From NCBI GenBank assembly GCA_002329125.1, contig DCXX01000138.1, positions 4,164 to 21,701 on the forward strand: a stretch of 17,538 bases of DNA. Reading direction: 5' to 3'. The stretch's first letter is position 1. Each line of letters begins with the position of its first letter. The notes under the pieces were generated by a model. It was not told where the DNA came from and did no database searches. It saw only the letters and a program-made list of their open reading frames with translations. A program made the translations under genes and the position numbers. Shown one piece after another: positions 15,208-17,538 of this stretch. The stretch is from Fidelibacterota bacterium UBA2125. GTDB lineage: Bacteria > Fidelibacterota > Marinisomatia > Marinisomatales > S15-B10.

Positions 15208-17538
15208 CTACTTCAAAAGGACGAGCTTCTTTGTGTTAATGAAATCGCCCGATTTAAGCTGGTAGATGTACACTCCCGCTGCGGCTGGTTGGCCGAGCTT
15301 GTCAGTGCCATCCCACACAGCGGTATGGCTGCCTGGAGACATCCCCTGGCTCACCAGTACTTTCATCTCCCGTCCCAGCATGTCATAGATAGTCAATTTG
15401 ACGTCGACCGCCTGCGGCAGATCGTAGCGGATAGTCGTAACCGGATTGAACGGATTTGGGTGGTTCTGGTGAAGAGCATACTCTTCCGGTAATAGAACCG
15501 GCTCGTCTACAGCAGCACTGAACTCCCCAAGACCAGCAAGAGCCACGTATGTTAAGGAACTTTGCAACATGGACTGAAAACCATCAGGAGAATCAGCTGC
15601 CATCAAAACAGTAATAAAGTTCATTTCGTCCCCGGGACCCAGATCGACAGCTCCAGACACCTGTATCACACCATAATCGGCTGGATCTGTCTCATCGGGA
15701 GAATCGGTACCTGACTGAAGCCGCTCGATAAATTTATTATCTTCATCATCTTCATCCATGTCAAATGAATAATGCGTACCAGCACCTATTTCCGTTTCGA
15801 AAACAGTGGCCGCACCTACATAACCGGGTGAAGAACCGTCAGCATCATACATGTAGCTTATTTTCACAGGAATAGTGCTGGCATAGATGGGATCTATCAG
15901 ATTAATGCTCAACGAGCCTGAAAGATCATCTTCAGCGGAAAAATCTTCACCCTCTGAATAAGCAACGTCCCAATCGAGACCGTAACCGGCTCTGACAAGT
16001 TTCAAAGAATCGGGACCATCGTGTCTGAGGTTCGTTCCAATCAAGACCATATCTTCGCCGTCTTTTGTGGCGATGAGCTCTTTAGCACTCAGACCAGTGG
16101 TTTGATCAATCATGTATCTGGACACAAATTCAAAGTCATCTTCAGCATGAACCGTGATGCCCCAGGATCCTGGTCTCCAACCTCCTTCTTCACCACCTAT
16201 GCCACCCAGCAACATGTCTTCACCGTCATGCCCCATGACAAATAGGCCTCCATCAGCAAGATAATGCGTCCCAGACTCCGCCGGCCATTCTCCATTAGAG
16301 CCGGATGGGATATCTTCATCTGTATCTTCCAGCCAGTCCCAATGAGTCATTTCACCGTGACTGTTCCAGGTGAAACGGAAATTCCCATGGAGATTGGGAA
16401 CAAAAATACCTGGAGGCGCAAAATCGAAATTGACCGTCACTGATTCATCCCATACCGATATGCCTCTGCATTCTTCCTGGTCCGACATCCAGACACACAC
16501 ATCATAATCTCCATTGGGGACCTCCATGCTGTAAGACCCTTCTGCATCGGAAGAAGAAGAGAAGTAGCTATCAAGCTGTCTGTTCCACGCTTCCACATAC
16601 ACCCACTCAAGAGGTTCTCCTTCCATGGTGACGTATCCGGAGATGTTACTGGAGTAGACAATGGGCCCTATCTGAAGATTGACCTCAACGGTATCACTGG
16701 ACTGAACAGAAACTGAGTCCTGTCCTGAGGTCCAAGATTCGTAAGTCTCGTTATTATAGTAATTCGCATAGACCCAGTAGTATCGGTCATCAAAGCCCAT
16801 AACATCAATTTCATAGTGACCATCCGCGTCGGTTTCTCCCCAAAAATATGGTCCCCATTCGAAGCGACCGCCCATGGCGTTGACGTTAATATAAACCCCC
16901 TCCATAGGGTTACTGCTTCCGTCTGTAACCGTTCCCTTCAGGACGGCGTCTCTTTCGATCACCTGGGAGAGAAAATCGACCGTCACAGTATCAGAATTGA
17001 CCTCGACTCCCATCTCAACATTCATGAGATATCCGTACTGATACGGATATTCTTGTACCACATATTCGCCATTATCAACAGGCAAAAGGTATTCTCCATT
17101 CCCGTCTGTTTGGGTATATCTGTAATTCCAACTGAGTGTATCCACTGCCTGTACAGAAGCCATCACGGCATTCCCATACTGATCTGCAACGCTTCCTGTG
17201 ATGGCACCGTCCCAGCTGGCGGGGGACAGGTAAATGGTAGCGAGAGTATAGGTGTCATCAGACACAGAAATATTGTGAAAGCAGATGTTGTCAGTCTGGT
17301 AGGTGTTCGTCCAATCATAAATGCAGACTTGGTATGTTCCATTGTTCACACCCATCTGGAAGAAACCATCTGCATCTGTATCGACATTGAACCAGTAATC
17401 ACCAGATGCTTGCAGCGATATTCCCGCAATGGGCTCGTCCGTATCGGCATTTTTGACATAGCCATTTATGAAACCATCAGGCGGGTCGAGGGCGATGTCA
17501 GCCGTTACTGTATAGTTACTGACCGTCACATCTTCTAC
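15208..17538 (-). CDS. Secreted multi-domain protein with tandem regulatory-like beta-sandwich repeats and T9SS sorting domain (5' end beyond window)
   Basis: This is an open frame of 776 codons; the reading frame continues past the right edge, so the start and signal peptide are not seen. At least four repeats of the carboxypeptidase-regulatory-like (CarboxypepD_reg/Ig-like) type lie at about 21-106, 111-193, 197-290 and 297-375. Each has an I/L-x-G-x-V opening strand, a TDADG-like turn, NG-Y/D-Y and a closing DTVTV strand. Residues 1-18 look like the last strand of a further upstream repeat. Residues about 378-680 are acidic, Gly/Asp-rich, and not recognised. Residues 681-776 are a type IX secretion sorting domain: LPEEYALHQNHPNPFNP, TTIRYDLP, VKLTIYDMLGREMKVLV, and GVYIYQLKSGDF, ending KKLVLLK. 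The protein is probably exported across the outer membrane and surface-attached or released. Its activity is unknown; adhesion or polymer binding is a guess. Confidence 0.88.
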   Translation of the reverse strand, partial: VEDVTVSNYTVTADIALDPPDGFINGYVKNADTDEPIAGISLQASGDYWFNVDTDADGFFQMGVNNGTYQVCIYDWTNTYQTDNICFHNISVSDDTYTLATIYLSPASWDGAITGSVADQYGNAVMASVQAVDTLSWNYRYTQTDGNGEYLLPVDNGEYVVQEYPYQYGYLMNVEMGVEVNSDTVTVDFLSQVIERDAVLKGTVTDGSSNPMEGVYINVNAMGGRFEWGPYFWGETDADGHYEIDVMGFDDRYYWVYANYYNNETYESWTSGQDSVSVQSSDTVEVNLQIGPIVYSSNISGYVTMEGEPLEWVYVEAWNRQLDSYFSSSSDAEGSYSMEVPNGDYDVCVWMSDQEECRGISVWDESVTVNFDFAPPGIFVPNLHGNFRFTWNSHGEMTHWDWLEDTDEDIPSGSNGEWPAESGTHYLADGGLFVMGHDGEDMLLGGIGGEEGGWRPGSWGITVHAEDDFEFVSRYMIDQTTGLSAKELIATKDGEDMVLIGTNLRHDGPDSLKLVRAGYGLDWDVAYSEGEDFSAEDDLSGSLSINLIDPIYASTIPVKISYMYDADGSSPGYVGAATVFETEIGAGTHYSFDMDEDDEDNKFIERLQSGTDSPDETDPADYGVIQVSGAVDLGPGDEMNFITVLMAADSPDGFQSMLQSSLTYVALAGLGEFSAAVDEPVLLPEEYALHQNHPNPFNPVTTIRYDLPQAVDVKLTIYDMLGREMKVLVSQGMSPGSHTAVWDGTDKLGQPAAAGVYIYQLKSGDFINTKKLVLLK
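15211..15498 (-). other. Type IX secretion C-terminal sorting domain (Por-type, within the CDS above)
   Basis: The last 96 residues form the sorting domain: NHPNPFNP at the front, a beta-sandwich core with DMLGREMKVL, the G-x-H-x-x-x-W-DGTD segment, and the closing AGVYIYQL and KKLVLLK strand. This is the TIGR04183-type layout. It implies that the genome also encodes a T9SS translocon, which is not in this window. Confidence 0.9.

Noticed and set aside
1..17538. CRISPR array, tRNA, rRNA or mobile element
   Set aside because: No regularly spaced repeats, no cloverleaf-like segment, no transposase or integrase motif and no terminal repeats were seen.

Overview
This window carries thirteen protein genes, all on the minus strand, so transcription runs from position 17538 down to position 1. 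Two genes are cut by the window edges. Twelve were assigned from recognisable family motifs. One of these, a 54-residue ribosomal protein gene (rpsU), has a TTG start and is easy to overlook. I see no tRNA, rRNA, CRISPR array, insertion sequence or phage gene. Base composition looks even and moderate throughout.

Likely organism: a member of the Fibrobacteres-Chlorobi-Bacteroidetes (FCB) side of the bacterial tree. Candidatus Marinimicrobia (SAR406) or a close relative is my best guess. The reasons are a type IX secretion (T9SS) C-terminal sorting domain with an NHPNPFNP signature, a DUF2723 membrane protein with the WDCGEF and HPPGSP motifs, a short region-1.1-less primary sigma factor, and a phosphohexomutase with a GEGNGG sugar loop. 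This is inference from family distribution, not a phylogenetic placement.

Layout in transcription order. (1) 17538-15208: 3' part of a large secreted protein with tandem carboxypeptidase-regulatory-like beta-sandwich domains and a T9SS sorting tail. It is followed after 20 nt by rsmA (16S rRNA dimethyltransferase). (2) 14283-13266: a primary-type sigma-70 factor followed after 16 nt by rpsU (bS21), closed by a very strong intrinsic terminator at 13190-13227. (3) 13116-9638: a phosphohexomutase (glmM-like), deoC and a 23S rRNA uracil methyltransferase of the RlmD/TrmA family, tightly spaced and probably driven by a promoter just after the terminator. (4) 9548-3864: a two-TM potassium channel with an RCK domain, a stand-alone cyclic-nucleotide-binding protein, valS, and an exported DUF4139 protein. 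The last two overlap by 4 nt. (5) 3803-1: recG, a zinc-ribbon SAM methyltransferase, a DUF1844 protein with a long acidic tail, and the start of a DUF2723 glycosyltransferase-like membrane protein. The last two also overlap by 4 nt.

Most of the content is housekeeping: translation, rRNA modification, transcription initiation, DNA repair and cell-wall precursor supply. The less ordinary parts are the channel plus cNMP-sensor pair placed upstream of valS, the sigma-rpsU pair with two anti-Shine-Dalgarno-like repeats in its 3' untranslated region, and the repetitive secreted protein. I did not find a convincing wholly new system. The findings list candidates for a closer look.
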